Source: Diadophis punctatus similis | Lineage: Eukaryota; Chordata; Lepidosauria; Squamata; Dipsadidae | Direction of reading: 5' to 3' | DNA length: 64,000 nt | Assembly: GCA_023053685.1 (NCBI GenBank) | Contig: JALIGW010000029.1 | Coordinates: 5,267,707-5,331,706, forward strand | Position numbers and translations under genes: made by a program | Notes under the pieces: generated by a model | Told to the model about the DNA's origin: nothing | What the model saw: the letters and a program-made list of their open reading frames with translations, nothing else | The model's database searches: none | Shown here: piece after piece, positions 20,616-31,600 of the stretch | Layout: each line of letters begins with the position of its first letter | Numbering within the stretch: position 1 is the stretch's first letter

Positions 20616-22306
20616 ATTTAAAGGATCTACCCTCCCTGTTACCTTCATCCAAAACTACAGGGGATCCATAGAAGTGTAGTATTCAAGGAAGTCAAAGTGA
20701 TGATCGTGAATTTGCAATCAGCATCCTTCGGGGCAGGGCAGGACTCTTATTGCGCAATCATAGTTGCTATCTTGACTTTTGGACCCACCCTTGCAGGTGC
20801 ACTTACATCTTGCCAAAAACTGAAGCAGCTTCACATACTATTTACATTTCTCCATTAATCCCATTACCTTAGAAAGTCAAAAGGTACAGAAAACTCTCTT
20901 TCCTGTGATTGTCCAAATTATTGCCACTGAGAAGTATATATCCCCATTGAAGTCTGCAGATGGTTCTTTCAAAATGAATCTTTATTCCTGAATCAGATCA
21001 AATCAAGATGGATCAGAGGAGGAGCCAGCGCCGGGACGGTACAACGCTCTGTGGAGAACTCCAAACCGGAATTTCGGTTGGAGACCCGAAATTCGGGTCA
21101 GAGCCGCTCAGGTGGAGCGGTGAAGAAGCTCGCTGTAGCGGACCGTAGGGATTGGCGCAGACCCCACGGAAGCTACAGTACCTGCTTCTTGGCCATCGGC
21201 AGTGCGGAGGCATCCAGATGTGCCACCATTAGCCCTGGCGGCGTTGTTGCTACAGGGAAGAAGATAGTATGAAGATCGTGTCATCTGGGTGAGAGGATTG
21301 TTTTTTTGAATTTTTTTAAGTAACTAGCGAAGGAGATTTAAATTTTATAAACTGGAATTAGCTGGGGTTTTTTTTTTTGATTTGGAAGTGAATATATGGA
21401 CGATATTTCTAAAGAGCTCTGGGCAGGGAGGTGGCTTTCTGAAGTCACTCCCAGACATCAGTGGTGGAAAGAGCATTAAAAGAAAAACTTTTATATTTGG
21501 TTTTAATCTTATTGAAGGAGATTTGAGTGCCTTCTAGTTTTTCTAAATTTTTGGATTTTAAAAGAAACAAAGTTTGCCTCAGATTGAACTGTGATATACA
21601 TCTTTTTGAATACTGTATCCTTTCTATCTTTTTTTCTCTGTGCTGGAACATTATAGCCAATATAAGCACAGTGCCACCTAATGTTTGAACTGGATACAAT
21701 TTGGATACTTTGTAATAAGAGAGAACAGCTTCAGCTTGCTTACAATATACTATCTTACCCAAGAGAACTGTTTATGTTTGACCTGAGAAGATGTTTTGAC
21801 TAAAATTAGCTCTTTGTCTGCAGCCTGGAATCCCTTTCTTTCTTTTTTTCCTCTTTGAACTTTTGAAATTAAATCTCAAGCCTTGCTTTTATTTTATTTT
21901 TTCTCCCTCCCCCCCCCCCCTTGGCTATAACAAGTGGATTAGGGCATGAACCTGAAGATTGAGCTTGTATGGTTTTCTTTTTTCAATAATTGAAATTGAT
22001 TTTTTAAATTTTTGCTTTTTGGATATTTATATCTCCGTTCCCCCCACTTTTTTCTCTCTCTTCTTTTTTCCTCCATTTGGATTTGGCCTACTTTTATTTT
22101 TTAATCTTGCTTTCTCCTTTTGCCCCTCTTCTTTTTCTTATTACTGTCCTTTGGACTTATATTCTCTCCTCTCCTCTTTTCTTCTTTCTTCTTTTATTTT
22201 ATTTTTTGGTGATTTATTGGATCACTATCACCCTCCCACTGGATTACAAATTATAAATATCGATTTGGATTACAAATTATGATTTGGATTACAAATTTTT
22301 GCCAAG

Positions 22307-23338
22307 ATGACCACAAGGAAGATACCATCATATCTTACATCATCATCTACTTCATTACAGAGTCCAGGACAGAAAACAACTGATACAATGACACAAGCAG
22401 ACAAATCTAATATGGAGTTAAAAATATGATGCAAGCGTTATTTGAGGACTTTAAAACGGAGGTTACTGGCAAGATGGAAGCAAGTATGGGGAAAGTTGAA
22501 GGAGAATTGAAGGAAATGAGAGGCTTCTTGGAAAAAATGAACAACATTTACAGAAAGCAGAAGAAGAGATTCAAGAAAATAAGAAAAAGATACATGAAGT
22601 AGAAACCCAGCAAATAGAATCTGATAAAAGACAAGAGAAGATAAATATAATTTCTGAGATGGACCGTTCTGAATATTACTTGAGATTTCAGAATGTAATA
22701 GAAGAGAAAGAAATAATTTTCTGCTAAGAAACTTAGCAGAAATAACGGTGAGCATGCTGTCAGAAGCAATAGAGGAAGATAAAGAGAGATTGATGAATGA
22801 TATTGATGAAATTTACAGAGTTAATACTAGATAAGCGATAAGAAACAAATTACCAAGAGAGGTCCATATAAGATTTACAAAAAAGGCACAGAGAACAGAG
22901 TTCCTACAAAAATTGAGAAATGTGACTCTTAAACACAAAGGGAAAGAGATTACAGCCTTGAAGCAAGTACCAAGAAGAGTTAGAGATCTGAGAAGGGATT
23001 ATCAGTTTCTGACAAAAATTCTGATTGAAAGAGGGATCAATTTTAGATGGCTTATACTGGAAGGGATAATGTTGTGGTGGCAAGGCCAGAAAGTAAGATT
23101 GGACACAACTGATAAAGCTGAATTTTTCTATAGACAACATTTTGTATATAGTGAAAAGGAAAGAAGAGAAAAAGAAGCAAGAGAAACAAGACTACAAAAA
23201 GAAGGGACAAATGGAAAGACTAAACAATTGGCTACCCAGCAAGAGGAAGAGATTCAAGAGAAAGAATTGGAAGGAGCAACAGCAATGGAGATAAGGGACC
23301 CAAGAGAAATGAGAATGACAAGATTGACTAAGGCATAA
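22307..23338 (+). pseudogene. L1 ORF1 (RNA-binding protein), frameshifted
   Basis: ORF1 proteins trimerise through a coiled coil and coat L1 RNA. The start MTTRKIPSYLTSSSTS is followed by a stop at about 22427, and the frame shifts at least twice before a clean stretch from 22913. That stretch (RNVTLKHKGKEITALKQVPRRVRDLRR region) fits the C-terminal RNA-binding domain. The middle, rich in K and E, fits the coiled coil. The protein ends at 23338, 15 bases before the ORF2 ATG. Confidence 0.8.
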
Positions 23339-24189
23339 AGTAAAAAGAAAACCATGGAGGATGAAATAAAGATGATTTCAATGAATATAAATGAATTAAA
23401 TTCGGCTATTAAAAGGAAAAGGATATTTAATAGATTGAGAAAATTGAAGATGGATATTATTTGTCTACAAGAAGTACATATTAAGCAGCAACATAAGACA
23501 TTTTTAGAATATGCGAGATTGGGAGAACTACCATATTTTTCGGAGTATAAGACGCACCTTTTTACCCCCAAAAGAGGGTGAAAATTTGGGTGCGTCTTAT
23601 ACATCGAATGTAGCCCTACCCACCCGTCAGCCCCCACCCTTTGGAGGTTTTCGGCCTCCGTGCGTCGCATTTTTGGCCGGTTCCAGCCATTGCTGGCCAC
23701 CGCCGCCGCAGCCATTGCTGCCCGGAGCCGCTGCTGCCCTCCGCCCCTGCCCCCGCCGCTGCCTGCCGCCGCCGCTGCCCGCTGCTGCCCGCTGCCCCTG
23801 CCGCTGCCCCCGCCACCGTGCCGCTGCCCCCACCGCTGCCAAAATCCACCCTGCCACTGTTCCTGCCCGAAGCCTGCCGCCTGAGGAGCCGCTGCTGCCC
23901 GCTGTCCACGCCGCTGCCCATGCCACCACACCGATGCCCCCACCGCCACCCTGCCGCTGTTCCTGCCCGAAGCCTGCTGCCTGAGGAGCCGCTGCTGCCT
24001 GCTGTCCACGCCGCTGCCCATGCCGCCATGCTGCTGCCCCCACCTCCGCCGAAATCCACCCTGCTGCTGTTCCTGCCCGAAGCCTGCCACCTGAGGAGCC
24101 GCTACTGCCGTTGTTGTCCGAAGAAAGCCGACAGTTAGAACTTTTTTTAAAAAAGGTTTTTTTAAAAGGTTTTTTTAAAGGTTGCTAAG

Positions 24190-24615
24190 TGGAGGAGAAA
24201 TTCTGGGAGTTGAAGTCCACAAGTTTGAAGACCCTTGCACCCCCTTGGCAAGTTTAAGACTTGTGGACTTCAACTCCCATTCCTGAGCTAGCGTGACTGG
24301 AGGAGGAATTCTAGGAGTTGAAGTCCACAAGTCTTAAACTTGCCAAGGGGGTGCAAGGGTCTTCAAACTTGTGGACTTCAACTCCCAGAATTCCTCCTCC
24401 AATCATGCTAGCTCAGGAATTGGAGTTGAAGTCCACAAGTCTTAAAGCTGTCAAGTTTGAAGACCCCTGGGTTAGGGGTTAGGGGTGCAAGGGTCTTCAA
24501 ACTTGGCAAGTTTAAGACTTGTGGATTTCAACTCCCATTCCTGAGCTAGCATGACTGGAGGAGGAATTCTGGGAGTTGAAGTCCACAAGTCTTAAAGCTG
24601 TCAAGTTTGAAGTTT
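24190..24615. repeat. Cluster of inverted fold-back copies
   Basis: The unit 'gaattctgggagttgaagtccacaagt' and its inverse 'acttgtggacttcaactcccagaatt' occur at least seven times in alternating orientation, joined by 'gcaagggtcttcaaacttg'. This would give several competing hairpins. The unit is the arm of the fold-back hAT family. Confidence 0.8.
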
Positions 24616-24680
24616 GTAAAAAGTGTACATGGTTGTAAAAAGTGTACATGGTTGTAAAAAGTGTACATGGTTGTAAAAAG
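24613..24680. repeat. 20-bp minisatellite, about 3.5 copies
   Basis: The unit GTAAAAAGTGTACATGGTT repeats in tandem with almost no variation, and ends in a partial copy. Confidence 0.9.
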
Positions 24681-27324
24681 TATTCTGCTACACTGGTATT
24701 TTATTAAATAATATATTACTACACCATTTGGTTTAGAATACTTTTTTCCTTGTTTTCCTCCTCTAAAATCTAGGTGCGTCCTATATTCCGGTGCGTCCTA
24801 TACTCCGAAAAATACGGTATATAGGACATTAGTAGATCAAAGTAAAAAAGGAGTAGCATTATATATACAGAAGAAAATAACCTCAAGGTGCATATACAAT
24901 GATGAAGATGGAAGGATTCTTATGGTAGAAATAATAATGAACAATAAAAATTTTTTGTTAGTTGCTATTTATGCCCCAAATGAAAATCAAGAGAAGTTTT
25001 ATATAAAGTTACACCAGAAGATTGTTGAGTTAGCTTATGAGAATATATGTATACTTGGAGATTTTAATGCCATTGTTAAAGCAGATTTGGATTATAAAAC
25101 ATCAAAAAAGAATAAAATGCAAAGGAAAAAACTACCAAAATCGTTTTTTAACATGGTGGAGGAACTAAACTTGTTTGATGTTTGGAGACAGAGATTTCCT
25201 GAAGATAAACAATTTACTTTTTATTCTTTTAGACATATGTCCTGGTCAAGGATTGATATGATGTGGATGTCCCTGGAAATGTTAAACAATATACAATACA
25301 TAAACATTGAATCTAGCACTTGGGCTGACCATAATCCAATAGTAATAACCTGGAAAGGAAAAAGGAAAAGAAATAGATGGACATTAAATCAAGAAATATT
25401 AAATGAAAAAGAATTTCAACAATTTACAGAGAAGGAAATGAAATTTTTCTTTAAGGAAAACAAAAAGAATGATATATCTTTACAAACGGTCTGGGATACA
25501 GCTAAAGCATATTTTAGAGAACTAGCGACGAGAAATTCAGAAGAAAATAGAAGAAGAATATAAAGATTTAGAAAAGAAGCTTCAAAAAGATACACAAAAT
25601 AATAATATTAAGATAATGATGGACCTGGGAAAACATAAATTAAACATGATTGAGAATGAAGACGTTGCAAGAAAAACGAAAAGTGCTAAACAAAATTTTT
25701 TTGAACACACCAATAAGCCAGGGAGATGGTTAGTCTATAAGATAAAAAAAGAGAAAGAAAAAAAATGGATAAAACAATTGGAAGACATGGATGGGAACAT
25801 CAGATATAGTGATGGAGAAGGAAAAAAAGATTGCATGGACATATTATAAAGAACTATATGAACAAGAAAAAACAGAAAATAAAAAATAGATCAATATTTG
25901 GAAGATATGGACTTACCAAAAATATCAGAAAAATACAAGAATTTATTAGAGGAAAAAATTACAATGTTGAAACTGTCAGTGGCAATTAAAAAACAGAAAA
26001 ATGGCAAGGCTCTGGGTCCAGACGGAATACCGGCAGAAACCTATAAAATTTTTGAGGAAACATTTCGAATAGTAATGTTAGAAGTATATAATGAATTAAT
26101 GATGGAAAATAAAATACCTGATTCTTGGACAGAAGCATTCATAACTTTGATTCCAAAAGAAGAAACTGATCCACAAAAAATTAAGAACTATAGGCCGATT
26201 TCGCTGTTAAATGTGGACTATAAGATATTTGCTTCGATAATAGCAAATAGATTTAAGAATTTTTTAAATGACTTTATACATTCTGATCAAAATGGATTTT
26301 TACCTGAAAGACAAATCAAAGATAATATGCGCATGATTTTAAATGTTTTAGAATATTACGAGCAGCATCCTGGTAAACAAGTAGCCTTAATGTTTTTAGA
26401 TGCACAGAAAGCTTTTGATAATGTGAATTGGCAATTTATGATAAAACAACTACAAACTATGGGTTTTGGACAAAAATTTATAGGGGTAATCAAATCAATA
26501 TATACTAAGCAATCTGCTAAAATAATATTAAATGATGAAATGACAGAGAAGGTTGATATAATGAAAGGAACCAGACAAGGTTGCCCTTTATCAGCACTAT
26601 TATTTATATTAACTTTGGAAGTTCTAACCAGGCTTGTAAGACAAGATAAAGACATAAAAGGAATAAAGATTAAAAATGAAGAATATAAATTACAAGCTTT
26701 TGCTGATTATTTGGTGTCCATATTGGAAGAGCCACTAGAAACAGGTTCAAAACTATTATATCAAATAGAACGATATGGAGAAGTGGCTGGACTAAAAATC
26801 AACAAAGATAAAACAAAACTTTTAGTCAAAAATATGACAGAAAAACAAAAAAAGAAATTATCTGAAACTTTAAAGATACAAATTGTAAAGAAAGTTAGAT
26901 ATTTGGGGATCCAATTATCTGCAAGATGTTTATTAAAGAAGACAACTATATAAAATTAAAAAAAACAAATTGAAATAGATTTGGATAAATGGAAAAATCT
27001 TCAATTATCACTTATGGGCAGAATTGCATTGATTAAGATGAATATATTACCTCGTTTACTATTTTTGATTTCAACAATCCCAATAAGAATAGAGAAAATA
27101 TATTTTAAGGAGATAAATGCAATGATTTTGAATTTTATCTGGCAGGGGAAAAGATCAAGAATAAATTTAAAAATGCTGCAAGAGGCTAGGACTCGAGGTG
27201 GCTTTGGACTTCCAAACTGGGAACTTTATTACCAAGCAGCGATATTGACATGGATGAGAGATGGAATGGATCTTATTAAGAAATCGGAGACTGTTAATAT
27301 TAGAAGGACATGATATGCATATAG

Positions 27325-27400
27325 GTTGGCACGCAATTATATGGTATGGAAAAAATAAAATATACAGCAATTATATGGTATGGAAAAAATAAAATATACA
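27325..27400 (+). repeat. Short tandem duplication inside L1 ORF2
   Basis: The segment 'caattatatggtatgg' plus 'aaaaaataaaatatacag' is present twice in tandem. It adds about 38 bp and shifts the reading frame of ORF2 here. A second short duplication, 'ctacgctctacgctctttcagctctttctacgc', lies near 27636-27665. Confidence 0.8.
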
Positions 27401-28259
27401 GCTATATAAGAAACTCTTTCTATTTAGTAAAGATAAAAGCTAAACATTATATGAGTGTACCGAATTGGATATCGACAATAGAAGCATTAATACATCCAAG
27501 CAGAGTGAATTGGCAAAAAATACCATGGTATAAAGACATTTTGACAGATGAAGGGAAATTGAAATCAATGCAAGAATTAGAGGACCAAGGAATTAAAATG
27601 GACTGGTTCATGAAATTGCAAATTTATTTATTTCTACGCTCTACGCTCTTTCAGCTCTTTCTACGCAAATACAGACAAGATATGAAAAAGATAATAAAAT
27701 GGAAGGTATTATGTTTGGGAATACAGAATTAGATACAATTCTTACAGGTTCAGATGAAAAACTGATTAGGAAAATATATAATTATTTACTTTATGTGGAT
27801 TTAGAGTTTGAACAAGTTAAAGAAACAATGGGCTCAGAACTTTGGTTAACAATAGAATTAGAAAAATGGAATCAACTCTGGGAAAGGAACTATAAATTGA
27901 CTATGGCAACAACATATAAAGAAAATATGTATAAAATGTTCTATAGATGGCACTTGTCACCAGAAAGATTAGCTAAAATGTTTAAGAACATGACTATGAA
28001 ATGCTGGAAGTGCCAACAAATACCAGGTTCTTACTATCACATGTGGTGGACTTGTGCAGAAGCAAAAATTTACTGGACTCGCGTTAAGACTTGGCTAGAA
28101 AAAATGGTAGAACAAAATATAGAGCTGAGACCTGAAACTTTTTTGTTGGGGATTATACTGACTAAATTTAGTAAAGAAGACACTTATTTGATTATACATG
28201 TGTTGACAGCAGCTAGAATCACATTTGCACAAAAATGGAAAGGAACCAAGGTTCCATCT

Positions 28260-28525
28260 TGTTGGAATATTCATGACTGGGAGAGCCATGTGATTGAGTC
28301 AGCCAATCAGGCTGAAGTGTTTTTTGAGCATGTCCAGAAACTTAGCAAGAAGAAGGGTGTGGTTTAGTCTATCCACCATTAAAGCTTGCTGTGAAAACAT
28401 CTCAACATGTGATCTGAAACAAAGTGTGGTATTGTTAATGTCTTATTCTACTTATAAAGAAGTTATTTGAATCAGCAAAATGCAGTTATCTTTTGAAGCT
28501 TCTGATTTATTGCGTAACTCTGACA
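28260..28525 (+). repeat. 5' LTR of the copia element (266 bp)
   Basis: Starts TGTTGGAATATTC and ends ACTCTGACA, that is TG...CA. TATAAA at 28453-28458 is the likely promoter box; ATTAAA at 28378-28383 is a possible polyadenylation signal. Base-by-base reading against 32617-32882 shows no difference. Confidence 0.95.
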
Positions 28526-28539
28526 GGTTATGGGCCCAG
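28526..28539 (+). promoter_or_regulatory. Primer-binding site for a half-molecule of initiator tRNA-Met
   Basis: GGTTATGGGCCCAG follows the LTR with no spacer. Its complement CTGGGCCCATAACC equals nucleotides 26-39 of vertebrate initiator tRNA-Met, counted linearly from recalled sequence. Drosophila copia also primes from the 5' 39 nucleotides of this tRNA, so the site fits a cut-tRNA primer rather than the usual tRNA 3' end. Confidence 0.88.
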
Positions 28540-28600
28540 AAATCGCTCAAGAAGTAAAGTTAAAACTGCATTGTAATTTAAAGCTGATAAGAAGCTGTCT

Positions 28601-31600
28601 GTGTTGTTAAAGGAACAGGCAGACAAGAAAAATAAAGCAGGATGGCTGCTGCTATGGAATTTAAAGACAGTCCAATACCTAAATTGGGGAAGAAAAAATT
28701 ATTTAATTTGGGCTGCAAAAATGGAATGTTTTTTGAAAGCAAAAGAATTATGGGACATCGTAGCAGACCCCCCACAAGGTGTGCTTGGAGCAGCAGATCA
28801 AAAGGCTCATGACAAAGCTATGGCTTATCTTCTGTTAAGTCTGGGGGATGATCAATTCTTAAATGTAGCTGAATTAAAGTCTGCAAAAGAGATATGGCAG
28901 AAATTGAAAGCAGTACATGTCAATGTTTCTGCGTGTAATGTGGTCCAACTTTCAAGAAAGCTTTTCAGAATGAGTTTGCAGACAGGAGATTCTATGGAAG
29001 ATCATTTAATGAAAATGCAGTCTAATTTTCTAGAATTGGAGCAACGTGGAGTAAAGTTTCCAGAGTCCCAAAAGGTTTTATTAGTGTTAAATAGTTTGGA
29101 TCAGAGCTGGGAGACTGTGTCAGCTATTTTTGAAAGTAAGCCAGAAGCAGATTTGAATTTGGAGGCTTTGAAATCGTGTTTATTGAATGAATATGAGAAA
29201 AGGCTTTTCAGCCATGCTGATGGAAAATTCCACAGGCAGGGGCCCAACAAGGAGTACAGTGGAAACTTACAGCAAGTCTCCAGCAAAATTTTCCACAGGC
29301 TGCCTATCTCTAGCAACAGCCGAGGTGTCTGCAGACAAGAGGAGAGCAGAGGCAGGAGAGATCAAGTTACACAGCAACAATTCTGCAAGCAAGTTAAGAA
29401 AGCGTGTTTCATTTGTGGAGAAACCAATCATCTGCAGAAAAGCTGTGCACAGAGAAGAAATGTGCAAGACAAGAGACATTATTTGCAAGGACAGATTGCA
29501 GTTGCAAAAGTTTGTTATAATAACAATAGAGACAAATGGTTGATTGACAGTGGGGCTAGTCAAACAATTGTTAATAATTCTGACTTATTTTCCAGGTTTT
29601 TCCCAGGAAACCATGAAGAAGTGGCCTTAGCCAATGGTCAAAAGGCTAAAATCATTGGAAGAGGCGATGTGCAAATTCCATATTTGGAATCCAGGTTTAC
29701 TGATGTGTTATGTGTACCTGAAATGGAGCATAATTTGTTAAGTGTGTCTAGTTTAGACAAGCAAGGTTATGAAACCACATTTGTTAATGGGAAGTGTATC
29801 ATCCAAAGAAATGGGAATGTTTGTGCACAAGGCATAAAAGAGGATAATCTTTATGTATTGCAGGGACAAAAGGTCCCACATTGTTCCCAGACATTTAAAA
29901 ATGTAGCAGAACACAATTCGTGTGTTCATCTTCTGCACAGACGACTTGGTCATGCTAATTTTAAGGTTGTTCAACAAATGAAAGAATTTGCAGAAGGATT
30001 AGATTTGAAGGGATGTAAGGCATATTTGGATTGTGCAGTATGCAAAGCATCGAAATCCAAAGCATTCCCAGTTAGCAAGTTTAGCACAAGACAAACCACA
30101 AAAGCTCTAGAACTGGTGCATGCTGATTTAATTGGGCCTATGCAAGCCAGTTTGGGAGGAGCAAAGTATGCGCTGGTCATTGTGGATGACTACAGCAGGT
30201 TTGGGTTTTGCTACTTACTTAAGAGTAAAACAGAGGTGCTACAGCAATTTAAGCAATGGTTAAGCTTTGTAGAGAGAAGGTACAAACAACAGGTATGTCA
30301 GTTGCAAACTGACAGAGGTTCTGAATTTATGTCAACAAATTTTCAACAATGGTTGAGACAATTGGGAATAAGACACAGGCGCACAAATCCTTACACACCG
30401 GGGGAGAACGGAGTGGCTGAAAGGAGGAATGGTGTTTTGCAAACAATGAAAGACTCATTACTGGAGGATTCTGGTATGAGCAGGTCATATTGGGGTGAAG
30501 CCATACTGACTGCCAATTATTTAGTAAATAGGTTGTGGAGTTCATCCATCAATAATACTCCATATGCAATGCTATATGGGAGAAAGCCTTCTCTAGCACA
30601 TTTAAAAATATTTGGAAGTACTGCTTGGGTACATATTCCAAAGGCAATCAGAAGAAAGGGACAACAAAAGGCTAGAAAGCTCAGATTTGTGGGCTATGAG
30701 CCAGGCTCAAAAGGGTATCGCTTTAGCGATGGAAGTAAAAGGATAGTGATTTCAAGATCTGCTAGTTTTGCAGAACAAAATTGGAACAGAATTGATGCAA
30801 ATTCTGAAAATGTCTCACTTAGTGACGGTGATCCGCTTAGCGACGGTGATCCACTTAGTGACAATAACTCATTTAATGATGGTGAATCATTTTCTGAAGG
30901 TGTCAATGTTCAGGGAGGAGAGTCTGAACAAGATATGAAGCCAGAAAAGCTTGAAACACAAGTACAGGCAATGCCACGTAGGTCAGAGCGTAGGAACAGA
31001 GGGGTTCCGCCAGACAGGTATTCTGCCAGTAAAGTTAAAGTGTGTAATGTGTGGTATGAGCCAAGAAACTATAAGGAAGTATTGGCATTACCAAAAGTTG
31101 AACAAGAAAAGTGGAAGGAAGCCATGGATAAAGAGATGAAATCCATGGGAGATCATGAAGTGTTCACATCTGTGACTTTGCCACAGGGTACGAAAGCTGT
31201 AGGATGTAAGTGGGTATATAAGAAAAAGGTATTACCCAATAATGAAGTACAGTATAAGGCAAGGTTGGTGGCACAAGGTTTTTCTCAATTAAAGAATGTG
31301 CACTATGATGAGGTGTTTGCACCAACTGTAAAAGGTGAGAGCATAAGACTAGCACTGGCATTAGCATCAGCATATAGGCATAGAATTTGGCATTTTGATA
31401 TAACCACTGCATTTCTCAATGCTGAATTAGAGGAAGAAATTTATATGGTTCAAGCGCCAGGGTATGAAAATAAAAAGCCTAACATGGTGTATAAATTGAA
31501 CAAGGCTATTTATGGGCTGAAGCAGTCAGCCAGAAATTGGAATATCTGTTTAGATACTGCATTGAAAGGTCTTGGGTTCAAGAGTTGCAAAGCTGATGGT

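Larger units (their letters stand above)
23531..24817. mobile_element. TA-flanked MITE, 'CCGTATTTTTCGG' family, copy 2 (1287 bp), inside L1 ORF2
   Basis: Ends CCATATTTTTCGGAGTATAA and TACTCCGAAAAATACGG, TA at 23529-23530 and 24818-24819. L1 endonuclease coding sequence continues on either side. The interior has three parts: a GCC/GCT-rich block (about 23640-24125) made of ~135-bp imperfect direct repeats containing 'cctgcccgaagcctgc', a set of inverted and direct copies of the fold-back sequence (24190-24615), and a 20-bp minisatellite (24613-24680). Confidence 0.85.

Noticed and set aside
23254..24138. Long open frames rich in A, G, P and Q on both strands
   Set aside because: They are produced by the GCC/GCT repeat block inside the TA-flanked MITE, and one runs backwards through L1 ORF1.
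24190..24680. CRISPR-like array (regular repeats with spacers)
   Set aside because: The units alternate in orientation and derive from a vertebrate hAT fold-back element; the genome is eukaryotic.
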